Origin: Flabesymbios commensalis
Lineage: Eukaryota; Annelida; Polychaeta; Terebellida; Flabelligeridae
NCBI GenBank assembly: GCA_964017125.1
Contig: OZ024914.1
Coordinates: 29,246,801 to 29,310,800, forward strand
Length of the DNA stretch: 64,000 nucleotides
Direction: 5' to 3'
Shown: positions 46,705-56,255 of the stretch, piece by piece
How the letters are laid out: each line of letters opens with the position of its first letter
How positions within the stretch are numbered: position 1 is the stretch's first letter
Made by a program: the position numbers and the translations under genes
The notes under the pieces: model-generated
Told to the model about the DNA's origin: nothing
The model's input: only the letters and a program-made list of their open reading frames with translations
Databases searched by the model: none

Positions 46705-46804
46705 TCACAAAACATTTGTATAACATGTGTACAACGTCGGATCGACGTCTTCGACGTTGATCCAACATGGTACAACCGTTATACAAATGTTTTGTGTTTT
46801 CTGG
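46705..46804. mobile_element. MITE family A copy A9 (alpha arms)
   Basis: TCACAAAACATTTGTATAAC at the left, GTTATACAAATGTTTTGTG at the right, core GGATCGACGTCTTCGACGTT. The CCCAGC ends have decayed (AAATCAC / TTTCTGG). Confidence 0.8.
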
Positions 46805-47182
46805 AAATTCTGCAGAACAAAGGTTACCATCACCGTGACAACGCCCAGGTTTCATTGCCGTTTATTAAGTATACTTACCTGTAATTACTTGTAATTTGTA
46901 TTACATCTTGTAGACCATTTGCGTTTTCCATTGAATAGACAGATGTATTAGGATTTGTTTTATCTCTTTTTAAAAATATTTACTTCCTTTAATATAGTTT
47001 GTGCTATTGTGAAATCAACGTTCTCTTTATATTTCTACTACAAAGTTATTATGTTGTGTTTATTTCCTTGTGACTAAAACATATTTTGTATTTCGGTAAC
47101 ATAATTGACAGAATTCCTGATGCAGGATAACACGTATATTATAACAAATACGTATTTTCCAATTAATATTTGGAATGGCCTT

Positions 47183-47299
47183 CCGGTAAACAAGACACAC
47201 TGGTCCAGTGCTGCCAAAATCAAGATAATGCTGGCCCACTGTCTGCGACGTTGAACCAACATTATACTAGCATAGGGCCAACGTGACACTTTTCCTGGG
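47183..47299. mobile_element. MITE family A copy A10 (decayed)
   Basis: CCGGTAAACAAGACACACTG at the left, GACACTTTTCCTGGG at the right, core GGCCCACTGTCTGCGACGTT. Confidence 0.65.
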
Positions 47300-47923
47300 T
47301 TGCTCAACCTCTGCATTGCAAAGATGTGCGTTCTGTCATGGTGACACCGGCATCGCCATTTATATAATTGATTAGTCAGATTAATCCAGCGGTTATCAAT
47401 ATTCATTATCAACATTCAGTATGGGTTGTACATGTTAACATGTTGATGATGAAGAATAAATAAATACAATTAGCGCAAAGTGTTATCGCCAGGTGACGAT
47501 ACTAGAAGAAAATTAACCAATATAAACGCTTAGGCCGATGTTATTTTTAAGTTTTCAAACACGTTTCACACAAACAAAATGTCCCTGTTATTGATCATGT
47601 TGATACCATAGCTTATTGTAGATGCTTATAGTTAGTCAAATAATGTAGGTTTATTTTTTTCGTCATTTGGAGCTGGGATCTGCGTTAATAGAAACAAACA
47701 ATATCGCAGGAAAAATGCTAATAATGATCTCTATGGCAGCGCAAAGTTTTCATTATCGTTTATCATGTACCACCTAACTGTCATCGTTCGTAATTTGTAT
47801 CACATTTTGTCGATAAGTTTCCTTTACATTGAATGATCAATTGTGTCATCCCTTTGTAATCACTGTATGTATAAATGTTGAAGGTGATCTACATGTATCA
47901 CCCCTTATATGGTATGAATAATT

Positions 47924-47996
47924 ATGTCCTTATATGGGGTGATTGGCTATCATGTGACCCTCTCAGAGGGTCACAATCACTCCATATAAAGGAACA
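47924..47996. repeat. 73-bp hairpin
   Basis: ATGTCCTTATATGGGGTGAT ... ATCACTCCATATAAAGGAACAT, with GTGACCCTCTCAGAGGGTCAC at the centre and a few unpaired bases. No second copy noticed. Confidence 0.7.
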
Positions 47997-48060
47997 TTTG
48001 TGCCCCATCTTGCGGCAACTTTGATTTATTTGTCAAAAATGTATTCATACTATATAACAC

Positions 48061-48105
48061 GAGACGTTCTGTCAATGCTGGTTTAATGTTGGGCAGCGTC
48101 GAAAA
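48061..48105. repeat. MITE family A half copy A11
   Basis: AATGCTGGTTTAATGTTGGG followed by CAGCGTCG, the left half of a beta-arm copy. Confidence 0.5.
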
Positions 48106-48539
48106 CTAAAATGTGTTAGCTTGGCAGTTATACTTAAATAATGGAGTATCAGGTGTCGGTGCTGAGTGACCGGAATAATCTCTCAGTTGGCTCTTGAATG
48201 CTGCTATTGATCTGGTTTCAATCTGCATTCAATGGCATGAAACTCTGATATATAAAGGCGCATATTATTATACATAAATACAAAGCAAGGCGAATACTAG
48301 AGCCATAATAACAGTTCAAGATAGGCCTACCCTATTATCTAATGACATGTTATGATGCTACAATTTCTATTATAATGTATTATAATGTGTAATATCATCC
48401 TCTTTGTCCGGACCAAAGACCACTTCACTGATCAGTGAACACCTGCGGGGAAAGGGGGGGGGGGTGTGAGTGCGAGCAAGCGGCAGTGTAATGGTTACTT
48501 TGTTTTACTTGGATACTTCCCATTTAGGTCTCAATAATC

Positions 48540-49150
48540 GCTAGAATTTTTTTTCCTAGAGTTGGAGTTATAACCTCAGAATTTAAAAAATCAAAATAAC
48601 CATATGAACAGTAAGTAATTTTTCAAAAATATGTACTTAATTTCTTTTGGAAACTGTCCATAGGGAAACCTATAATCACAAAAACACAGTAGGCCTATAG
48701 GAGCTAACTATAAAAAAGTCAAAATGGCCGCCAAAAAAAAGGGCATGGAAGTTATTTACCCCCCCCCCCCCCACACACACAGTCAGTTTTTTAGTAGTCG
48801 CTCCCTAACTAAGTCACATTTAATACAATTATGAAATTCAGTGAACATTTTGGAAAAAGAATGTCCGAGCTCTGATTTCTTGAATTTTTTTAAATTCTGA
48901 AGTTAGCTCCTACCCTAGGACTTCAATTTCTACCTGTTGATTATGGGGAGTCTCAATGGACAGCATGCGACTGACAAAACTCTGTGCACAAGATGGATCA
49001 ATATTTAGCGACCGTTTTTAGAAAATGCTGATCGCGCTATGATTTTTTGGTGGCCATTTTGATTTTTTTTAATTATGAAGTTAGCTCCTACTATAGGATG
49101 TGCAAGTTTTTACAGGTAACTGTTGATACACAATGGACAGCATCCACGTG
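48540..49150. repeat. Complex direct and inverted repeat block
   Basis: GAAGTTAGCTCCTAC..TAGGA with following CAATGGACAGCAT occurs twice directly (48898-48968 and 49077-49146). An inverted relative, CCTATAGGAGCTAACT with AACTGTCCATAGGG, lies at 48650-48712. AAAATGGCCGCC at 48721 links it to the words in the 11.9 kb and 31.5 kb foldbacks. It may be a rearranged transposon. Confidence 0.5.
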
Positions 49151-49702
49151 AAAAAAATATGAAATATTTTTTGCCTTATTGAACCCTATAACTAAACTAC
49201 ATGTATTATGTCGGCAGCTGTGATATTAACCGGGGAGTATATTGACGCTCTGTGCACTTGCTTATACAGATACGTTGTTCATACTGTAGTCTTTAGTGCA
49301 GCTCATCGAGGTCAATTTTCTGTACGTCGTGCACGCATCAGATCGCCATTCACGTTCTGTGCCAGATTTTGTACAGGTACAGATTTGTACCGAAGACCCG
49401 GGACCGAAGACAATCCATGTTTAGGTGAGATAAGATATTTAATGATATTGGGGCATGCTGAGTGACGTAGCCTATCACATCATCATATTCTTACCGTGGC
49501 TACAACAAAACAGATGAATTATTACGTGAGCGCAATGCACATTATCTGATTATGAATGAGCATAACAGCTGTATACAAAGTGCACTCTGCAGTGAATCTA
49601 AAAGTTGGCACTATAGTATAATAGCATCATCAAGCGGATGCGTTGATAAACGGTAAAAGTAGCCTACCTACTGCTATTTCAGTAAGTCTACCATAAGCAA
49701 AA

Positions 49703-49708
49703 TATATA
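49703..49708 (+). promoter_or_regulatory. Possible TATA box of the single-exon gene
   Basis: TATATA lies 78 bases before the ATG, which would give a 5' leader of roughly 45-50 bases. In AT-rich DNA this match is weak. Confidence 0.3.
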
Positions 49709-49785
49709 GGTTTGCAAAAAATAAGTCTTCACTGACGTATTAAGTGTAACCAGCAAACCGGGGCTGTGTTACAACACAAAATATC

Positions 49786-50688
49786 ATGGCGGCAAGCATA
49801 GCTACATGGCCGGTGGGAAAACAAGCAGTTATACACTGCAAGGACAAACTACTTGCTGGTTGTTCCTCCCTTGATGCAGTGGAATATGCGCTTTCAGTAA
49901 TTGAGGATGATAAAGAACTAGGTTTGTACCACGTAGGCCGCGGGGGATACCCCAGCAGCAATGGACTTATGGAGCTGGATGCTGCTTTAATGGATGGTCG
50001 AGATCTCCGTTTTGGAGCTGTTGCATCTCTGCGAGGTTTGAGTAAACCAAGTTGTGTCGCTCGACGAGTGATGGAGAGGAGCCGTCACAGTATGCTGGTA
50101 GGAGAAGGGGCACAACAGTTTGCCTTGGAGGAAGGATTCACTTTGGAATCGAATGAGTCTCTGCTTGCCTCAGACGCCATGGAGCAGAAAAAGAAGATGG
50201 ACAAATCAAAAGTCAGCCACACCTGTGATACCTTAGGTCTGATAGCGCTGGATAATATGGGGGATATATTGGCAGGAGTAAGTACCAGTGGCTTGATGTT
50301 TAAACATACAGGAAGGGTAGGAGACAGTCCTCTACCAGGTGGAGGTCTTTATGCTGACAACCAGGCTGGTGCGGCATGTGCCACTGGTGACGGTGATCAA
50401 ATTATGAAGTTTTGTCCCACATTTCACGCTGTTCAGCTGATGCGTGATGGAGCTAATCCTCAACAGGCATGTCAGAAGGTGGTAGACAGTATACGTCTGC
50501 GAATGAGTGATCCTAACCCATTCGAAATGGGAATTATCGCATTGAATATGAAAGGTGAAGGTGGTGCCTCAGGCACTGTTACATCATATACAGACCAAGT
50601 GAAGCCTGGAAACCACTATGCAGGATTTCCTTATGCTTACTGGAAGCATCCTGATCCCGATGTTAAAATACATGTGTTTTCACAATGA
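49786..50688 (+). CDS. Aspartylglucosaminidase-like Ntn-hydrolase, single exon
   Basis: A 300-residue intact frame matching the N4-(beta-N-acetylglucosaminyl)-L-asparaginase family, which cleaves the GlcNAc-Asn link left after glycoprotein breakdown. Family enzymes autocleave before a threonine that becomes the nucleophile. Visible marks: ATWPVGKQAV (6-15), ALDAV-like SSLDAVEYA (27-35), GRGGYPSSNG (51-60), MDG (69-71), LVGEGA (104-109), the cleavage site D148/T149 in HTCDTLGLIALD, STSG (166-169), GRVGDSP (176-182) with the substrate-binding Arg and Asp, and ATGDGD (199-204). The length suits the mature enzyme, but no signal peptide precedes ATWP, so this product looks cytosolic or starts in an unseen exon. 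The ATG has a good context (ATCATGG). No introns interrupt it, which hints at retrocopy origin or a naturally intronless paralogue. Confidence 0.93.
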   Translation: MAASIATWPVGKQAVIHCKDKLLAGCSSLDAVEYALSVIEDDKELGLYHVGRGGYPSSNGLMELDAALMDGRDLRFGAVASLRGLSKPSCVARRVMERSRHSMLVGEGAQQFALEEGFTLESNESLLASDAMEQKKKMDKSKVSHTCDTLGLIALDNMGDILAGVSTSGLMFKHTGRVGDSPLPGGGLYADNQAGAACATGDGDQIMKFCPTFHAVQLMRDGANPQQACQKVVDSIRLRMSDPNPFEMGIIALNMKGEGGASGTVTSYTDQVKPGNHYAGFPYAYWKHPDPDVKIHVFSQ

Positions 50689-50754
50689 GGGAAACTTACA
50701 CGTTTAAATGCTTTGTATAGGCAGTATTGATTATGCACGACGTTGAAATATACT

Positions 50755-50760
50755 AATAAA
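50755..50760 (+). terminator. Poly(A) signal AATAAA
   Basis: AATAAA, 67 bases after the stop of the asparaginase-like gene, followed by T- and GT-rich sequence (TTATTATGTGTTGTTTTTG) as expected of a downstream element. Confidence 0.75.
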
Positions 50761-50800
50761 ATACTAACTTGAGTTATTATTGTGTTTTATTATTATGTGT

Positions 50801-51003
50801 TGTTTTTGTTGTTGTTGTTGTTGTTGTTGTTTTTGCTGTTTTTGTTGTTGTTGTTGTCGTTGTCGTCGTCGTCGTCGTTGTTGTCGTTGTTGTCGTCGTT
50901 GTCGTCGTCGTCGTTGTTGTCGTTGTTGTTGTTGTTGTCGTCGTCGTCCTTGTCGTCGTCGTTGTTTTCGTCATCGTCCTCGTCGTTGTTGTTGTTGTTG
51001 TTT
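50801..51003. repeat. GTT/GTC trinucleotide microsatellite
   Basis: About 200 bases of GTT with GTC interspersed, starting about 40 bases after the poly(A) signal. Open frames in all three plus frames and on the minus strand are by-products (poly-V, poly-C, poly-T, poly-N). Confidence 0.95.
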
Positions 51004-51813
51004 CCAGCATTATGCCATGATTCGTTCATCTATCTCGATAAAAAACATGCTTGTGAACGCAGCTCCTTTAGAGCAGTCGATCATATTTTTTTCATTTAGT
51101 GTCATAATAGTGCGCCAAAATAAACTGGTTAACATATGCATGATATGTAGCACTGTCCGTATTCAGGGGGTATTGTAGGCCTACTGTCCGTATTATGTTA
51201 CCTGTGGCTACTATGAAAACCCAATTTGCTAAAAGCTACGTAAAGCAATAGGCCTACTTATCACAATCTATCAATCTCACATACACAATCAATTAATCAG
51301 TCAATCACACACTCTATTGTGGCACAGTTTAACTTACACATTCTACACATATGGCCAAACAAAACTAATTTTAATACGCATAAAAGTGTTAGGGCTTCAT
51401 TGTGTTGTCAATTTGGTGTTGTTGATTTGATGTTACCCGTTTAGCATAGTAGGCCCTACCAATAACAATGTTCATCTTTCTGATCCGCTGATCACAACTA
51501 CAACATGAAACACGCAGTGTGTCACTTAAATCATGTAATTGTGCTCCACACTTTTGTTGAGAAGAGAACCCCTTGTAATATAAATTACGTGATGATGTTG
51601 TGATCTGCAGGTCGAAACAATGATAACAGCTTAATATAGTAGTAATAGCACTAGACGGTAAAATGACTTTAATACCATGAAAGTAATTTGCGTTACCATG
51701 GTTAAAGGGACTGGCCCAGGCTCAAATCATAAAAAAATCGGTGATTTTATTTTGGCTTCTTAATATGACCATATGATGTAAACATGTTTTAATTTTTCTG
51801 CTGCGCATTCACC
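51004..51813. other. Non-coding
   Basis: No exon seen. Short TCAATC repeats near 51265-51305; GGGACTGGCCCAGGCTCAAA at 51708 may begin an older repeat. Confidence 0.45.
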
Positions 51814-51914
51814 AGTTAGGCTAGATATAGAGACGGAACTCCTGATTTCTAATTATGGACAACCATGTCAAAAATAAGAAATACGGGAATTTCGTCTCTA
51901 TATCTAGCCTAACT
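51814..51914. repeat. 101-bp inverted repeat, 22-bp perfect ends
   Basis: AGTTAGGCTAGATATAGAGA plus CG at the left, exactly complementary at the right; the middle pairs poorly. MITE-like, single copy here. Confidence 0.75.
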
Positions 51915-52019
51915 ATATTAGTGAAGCAAAACGACCCAGCTGCTTTAAATTTATCTTTTTCAAACTGAGCCCCATGACGCATGATATGAGCCACTGGCAG
52001 GTAAATGGTCATTTCTGTG

Positions 52020-52345
52020 AAACTCAATGACCTCGACCTCCTTTGTTTTCTCCGAGCTGGCTAATACAATAAAGTATGGGGGAGGGGTCTTATATAACCT
52101 TATTTTCACCGAGTGACGTCACTGCGTTTCACAGAATGAATTATGGGGGAGGGGGTGTTATATAACCTTCTTTTCACCGAGTGACGTCACTGCGTTTCAC
52201 AGAAAGAAGTATGGGGGAGAGGGTGTTATATAGCCTTGTTTTCACCGAGTGACGTCACTGCGTTTCACAGAATGAAGTATGGGGGAGGGTGTGCTATATA
52301 ACCTTGTTTTCACCGAGTGACGTCGCTGCGTTTCACAGAATAGAA
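52020..52345. repeat. 68-bp tandem repeat with TATA-like and TGACGTCA motifs (four units)
   Basis: GAGTGACGTC occurs at 52111, 52179, 52247 and (as GACGTCG) 52315, an exact 68-bp period. Each unit carries TATATAACCTT-like sequence, GTTTTCACCGAG, the palindromic TGACGTCA (CRE-like; lost in the last unit) and TTTCACAGAA. The left flank CTCAATGACCTCGACCTCCT is shared with the 21.4 kb array. Confidence 0.9.
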
Positions 52346-52370
52346 GAGTTGCGATATTTATAGGCCCAAG

Positions 52371-52470
52371 TCCAAGTAAACACAAGACAGTGGCCAAATG
52401 CTGGTTTAATGTTGGCCCACCGTCTACGCCGCTGGTCCAACATTAAACCAGCATTGGGTGTTTGCTGGGC
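52371..52470. mobile_element. MITE family A copy A12 (beta arms)
   Basis: AGTAAACACAAGACAGTGGC at the left, GCATTGGGTGTTTGCTGGGC at the right, AATGCTGGTTTAATGTTGGC and its complement inside, core CACCGTCTACGCCGCTGG. Confidence 0.85.
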
Positions 52471-52658
52471 AATCTGATTGTCAATCTGAGAATAACGTGA
52501 TATTATATAAGTAGACCTTAAGGATAATTGACATTTTATTACATACCTTTAAGGTTTCACCACACAAATCCATTCACGCAATCATTAAAAAGTTTAATAG
52601 TGAGAGAAAAGCCCCATGTTTAAGCACCCTTTTTTATTTTTTATATTGATAGAGTATG

Positions 52659-52783
52659 TCATGATGATTAAAAAATATACAGGTTTATATAGATATTCTC
52701 ATTTAAAGAATGCTGAGAGGCCCAAGCGTATGGGCTATAATACATGTAAGTCTATGGGATCGGTATTATGTGTGGTGAGACGT
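52659..52783. repeat. 125-bp direct repeat, first copy
   Basis: TCATGATGATTAAAAAATAT ... GGTATTATGTGTGGTGAGAC. Repeated at 53118-53242 with five differences, all transitions. Confidence 0.9.
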
Positions 52784-53117
52784 TAAAGTGCCCGTCTCTG
52801 GAAACTATTTTTCAATCCCACAGCGAGTTTCTAACCCCTAGATAATTTCCTTTGCTAATTTCTTATTGATATTAAGCCCACTTAGCAATAAAAATCATTT
52901 TGGTGAGTTTTGTTACAAAATTAACGAAACTGACATAATGAGTGTCCAATTATGGTTTGTACATCCAAAAATAGCTCATATAGAGCCATTATAGTTATAA
53001 GTTCAAATGACTACAATCACTTTCCTGGCATGATGTATCTCCCATTATTATCTATACCTTTCATTTTTGTGTGCATAATGAAGGGACAACACAATTCTAT
53101 AAAAATACAATCGTTTA

Positions 53118-53242
53118 TCATGATGATTAAAAAATATACAGGTTTATATAGATATTTTCATTTAAAGAGTGCCGGGAGGCCCAAGCGTATGGGCCATAAT
53201 ACATGTAAGTCTATGGGATCGGTATTATGTGTGGTGAGACGT
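53118..53242. repeat. 125-bp direct repeat, second copy
   Basis: Second copy, 459 bases after the first. The unequal flanks and lack of terminal inverted bases argue for a segmental duplication or two insertions of a short repeat. Confidence 0.9.
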
Positions 53243-53528
53243 AATAGTAATATAAATAACTGGTTACCGGGTTAAAATAGGACTTTATAGTTACATAATC
53301 TTACTGACAAACGACATTAATTAATGATTTTTTGCGATCCCCTAACTCCATTTATCAGATAATTATCGTGACATAAATATATATTTTAATGCATTTTGAT
53401 TATGTGATCATTTACCTTATGCACGTTATATCTTAGCGGCAAAAGTTTATCAAATGCTGCTCGTCAGTGAATCGGTTCGTTCACATGGTGGCAAGCACGG
53501 CCATTTTATATCAGGCTTTGAATAGGGG

Positions 53529-53605
53529 ACGTGGCGCTTTGGTAAAACGGCTGACTACCTCGCTAGTCATGCATGCGTCCCGGGTTCGACCCCTCGTGTT
53601 TTTTT
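53529..53605 (+). repeat. tRNA-like pol III unit (SINE head or tRNA pseudogene)
   Basis: GTGGCGCTTTGGTAAAACGG (A box), a 5-bp anticodon-stem-like GACTA CCTCGC TAGTC, GGGTTCGACCCC (B box), then a T run. The acceptor stem (GGGGACG) has no 3' partner and the T stem is imperfect, so it is not called a tRNA gene. Confidence 0.5.
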
Positions 53606-54247
53606 CAGATAATTTCAGAAATATCCCTTCTCGATGTGACTAGGCGGTCACGTTAACGTTGAAATCAGTGTATCGACGTTAATTTGGCGCTCCACACACA
53701 AGGTCCACGGACACGTGACTGACATGCCTAGGTTAATTGGGTCAACCAATAATTTTCTGGGTCAAGTCATGGAAGTGCGTCATTTCTGGTAGGTGGAAAA
53801 TCCAATACTGTAAAGAACACTAGGCCTACATCCGGCGGAAGTAGCCTGACCTTTCAAAAATGTCTGCGTTCGGAATTACCTATCGATACATCTGAATATA
53901 ACAGCGAATCATTTGCATTACCCATGTTAGCCACTGACCTGTAAGCCTACCAGAGCCTACATGAGGCCCGGCCGCGCCGCGTAGTGTGGCTAAGGGAACT
54001 AGAGTAGGCCTAATGGTCGGTGTACCGAAACTGGCGCCACACAACGGAACACTGATAAACAAGACCAGGGAGAAAATCACGTGGCATACGGAATAATAAC
54101 TGGTTGAGCAGTCAGTATTTAAATAATATCTGATTCAGCATTGTGTTGTGATACCAGAGATATAGACGATCTCCGGTGATACCTCCTAAGTGTCTTGTAT
54201 TTTGTATCTGCTCGGTGATAAAAATTAAACGTCAGATAAAGAGGTTC
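53606..54247. other. Non-coding
   Basis: A GC-richer patch at about 53940-54060 has an open minus frame with no ATG start; not called. Confidence 0.45.
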
Positions 54248-54481
54248 ACCACCCGCATATATTCGGGTTTTCATTTTTGATTAGCACTTTAAGTACCACA
54301 TATAAAATAATTATGTTAAAGATAAAATGTGACATCAACCAGCAAGATTTGAAAAGAGGTGACCTCCATTTTGTCAAATCTGAATAATTTCCACTCACTT
54401 GAAGTTGTGGATCGCGTCAGCGAGACACAACTTGAAGTGGGTGAAAATTCAAATTGAAGAATTCGGCGGTTAAAGGGTTAA
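54248..54481. mobile_element. MITE family B copy (GTTGTGGATCGCG centre)
   Basis: The left TTAA end has decayed to CACCACCCGCATATATTCGG. Centre CACTTGAAGTTGTGGATCGC / GACACAACTTGAAGTG intact. Right end GGCGGTTAAAGGGTTAA. Confidence 0.8.
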
Positions 54482-54727
54482 CATATAGTTCTATAATTTT
54501 TTTCTTTTTCACGGACCAACTATAGTATATAATACTACCCCAATCGATGAATGACTGACTCTGCCTGTCACATGACGGGATCGACCAATTACCGCCGTCA
54601 TTCAGCTGTTATATAAAGTTCGCCATTTTCACCGACTTTGAATTCTTGCCACAATAATTTACTCCCACTTTAATGTGAATGGGTTTTTTACAGAATACAC
54701 AAATGTATCGAATGAAGGCTCAGAACT

Positions 54728-54799
54728 TTAATCTTGGCCAACCGTCTTCGATGTTGGCCCAGCATTAAAACAACATTAGTTCATCGTCCCCTGTTTGCA
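54728..54799. repeat. MITE family A fragment A13
   Basis: GGCCAACCGTCTTCGATGTT core with AACATTAGTTCATCGTCCCC and CTGTTTGC at the right. Confidence 0.65.
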
Positions 54800-55425
54800 C
54801 CTTTGAATGGATTGTATGTAAAATATGTCAGGTGTGATATCAGTCACTAGAAGTTATATGTCTCGCTACCCCCATCCAAAGCTTCAAGTCAATGAGGGTC
54901 CCAACATATTTCATGATCTCAAAATTTAAGACATATTTTATTTTTCACATGTTTAATAACTGGTTATATATGTTCTAATAAAAACACAGAATGTCTGCTA
55001 TAATCGGCATCAGTGCCATAGGGCTTCAAACTCGATTGAGCGATTGAGTAAACATTGTTGTGTGTGAATGAATGGTATTTAGAATATGATGTGCGGCGCA
55101 TCTATAGAGCATACAGGTGCGCAAATGGTAAAGTTCAAATATGCTGTTATTGTCAGCCAATTATCGGAAAAAATTATCTGTCTTATATTTCTAAATCAAC
55201 ATCTAAATCTAAATTAACATGCAGTTGTCTACACTGCTCACCCTAGACACTGCTCCTTCGCATGTTAAAATGTGCAGATGGTTGACGTCATATGTCCCCC
55301 GCTCTCAATTTCAAGTATTGTAGTAAGCTTGTGATTGGCCGGCTGTCTTGCTAAAAGTACCCTGATCGGCTGGCGGGAATATTATGGTGGTGGAGGGGTG
55401 GTTGTAGACAGACACCTGTGTGGAG

Positions 55426-55534
55426 CCCAGCAAACGCGAGCATTTGACCCAATGCTGTTTAAATATTGGCCCACCGCCAACGGCGCTGGACCAACATTGA
55501 AACAACATTGGGTCGAGTCTTCGTGTTTGCTGGG
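55426..55534. mobile_element. MITE family A copy A14
   Basis: CCCAGCAAACGCGAGCATTT at the left, GTCTTCGTGTTTGCTGGG at the right, core GGCCCACCGCCAACGGCGCT; AATGCTGTTTAAATATTGG pairs with the right arm. Confidence 0.88.
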
Positions 55535-56202
55535 AGAGCTGTCCGCATTTTGATACACGCGTACCGTCTGTGTCTGGTCGGAACAGGCAGCACAGTGCTC
55601 TGTGTAGCAGTTGTCATGCTTACATGTTAAGTTTAAAAAAACCCCACGAATTTCCAGGATATTAGTCAAGAACATGAGCACTGCAGAATAGTCAGTGATT
55701 TTAAAATTGATTGATTTTATTATTTTCTATGTGCCCCTCCCCCCCCCCCCCCGGATCACTTCTAAATTGATATCCTGGCTACGCTACTGCGGTACAGGAT
55801 GGGGTATTAGCGGTTAGATGCCTATGGTGTATCAATATTATAGTCACGCTCACACTGTGCATGATATGCGAACTGTTGTGGTACGTCTACTACATGTATT
55901 TTACACTGGAACGTCTTTGATCGACATGTAAAGATGTTGGCAAAGTTTGAATCCTAGATTTTAAGATATACAATTATATATAGTAATTCATTACCAGCTG
56001 ACAAAACGTATTTTAAAACTGCACTCCTAACATGAAAGCAATGGAATATATATTGATAGAACTTTTGTGTTCCTAAAAATGTTTTCAGGAAACTATAATG
56101 CACTTCCTCACAAATCAACAGTAATAGCAATATTAGAAACCAGTATATACTAAGGAAAAAATTTAATTTAAAAATATGATTCTTCAATAGTTTTCAATAT
56201 TC
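55535..56202. other. Non-coding, 3' flank of the tyrosinase gene
   Basis: A poly-C run at about 55737. No exon or repeat family seen. Confidence 0.45.
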
Positions 56203-56208
56203 TTTAAT
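56203..56208 (-). terminator. Possible poly(A) signal ATTAAA of the tyrosinase gene
   Basis: ATTAAA on the minus strand about 48 bases after the stop codon. Another ATTAAA overlaps the stop (56255-56260). Either could serve; AT-rich context lowers confidence. Confidence 0.4.
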
Positions 56209-56255
56209 ATTTTTATACATATAGATGGAAGGTACTTTACTTTTAGTTTGGACAT

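Noticed and set aside
49208-49465. Possible first exon (ends before GTGAGA at 49425) for the asparaginase-like gene
   Set aside because: No signal peptide in it and no matching acceptor before ATWP; the ATG at 49786 explains the gene without it. Kept only as a check.
50769-51178. Several overlapping open frames on both strands after the asparaginase-like gene
   Set aside because: They are translations of a GTT/GTC repeat.
52659-53242. Direct repeats considered as LTRs of a short element
   Set aside because: Only 125 bp, no TG...CA ends, no primer-binding site or coding sequence between them, no target duplication.
53529-53605. Considered as a functional tRNA gene
   Set aside because: Acceptor stem unpaired and T stem imperfect despite good A and B boxes.
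53880-54080. Minus-strand frame with a hydrophobic, signal-peptide-like start
   Set aside because: It begins at GTG, not ATG, and has no downstream partner exon.
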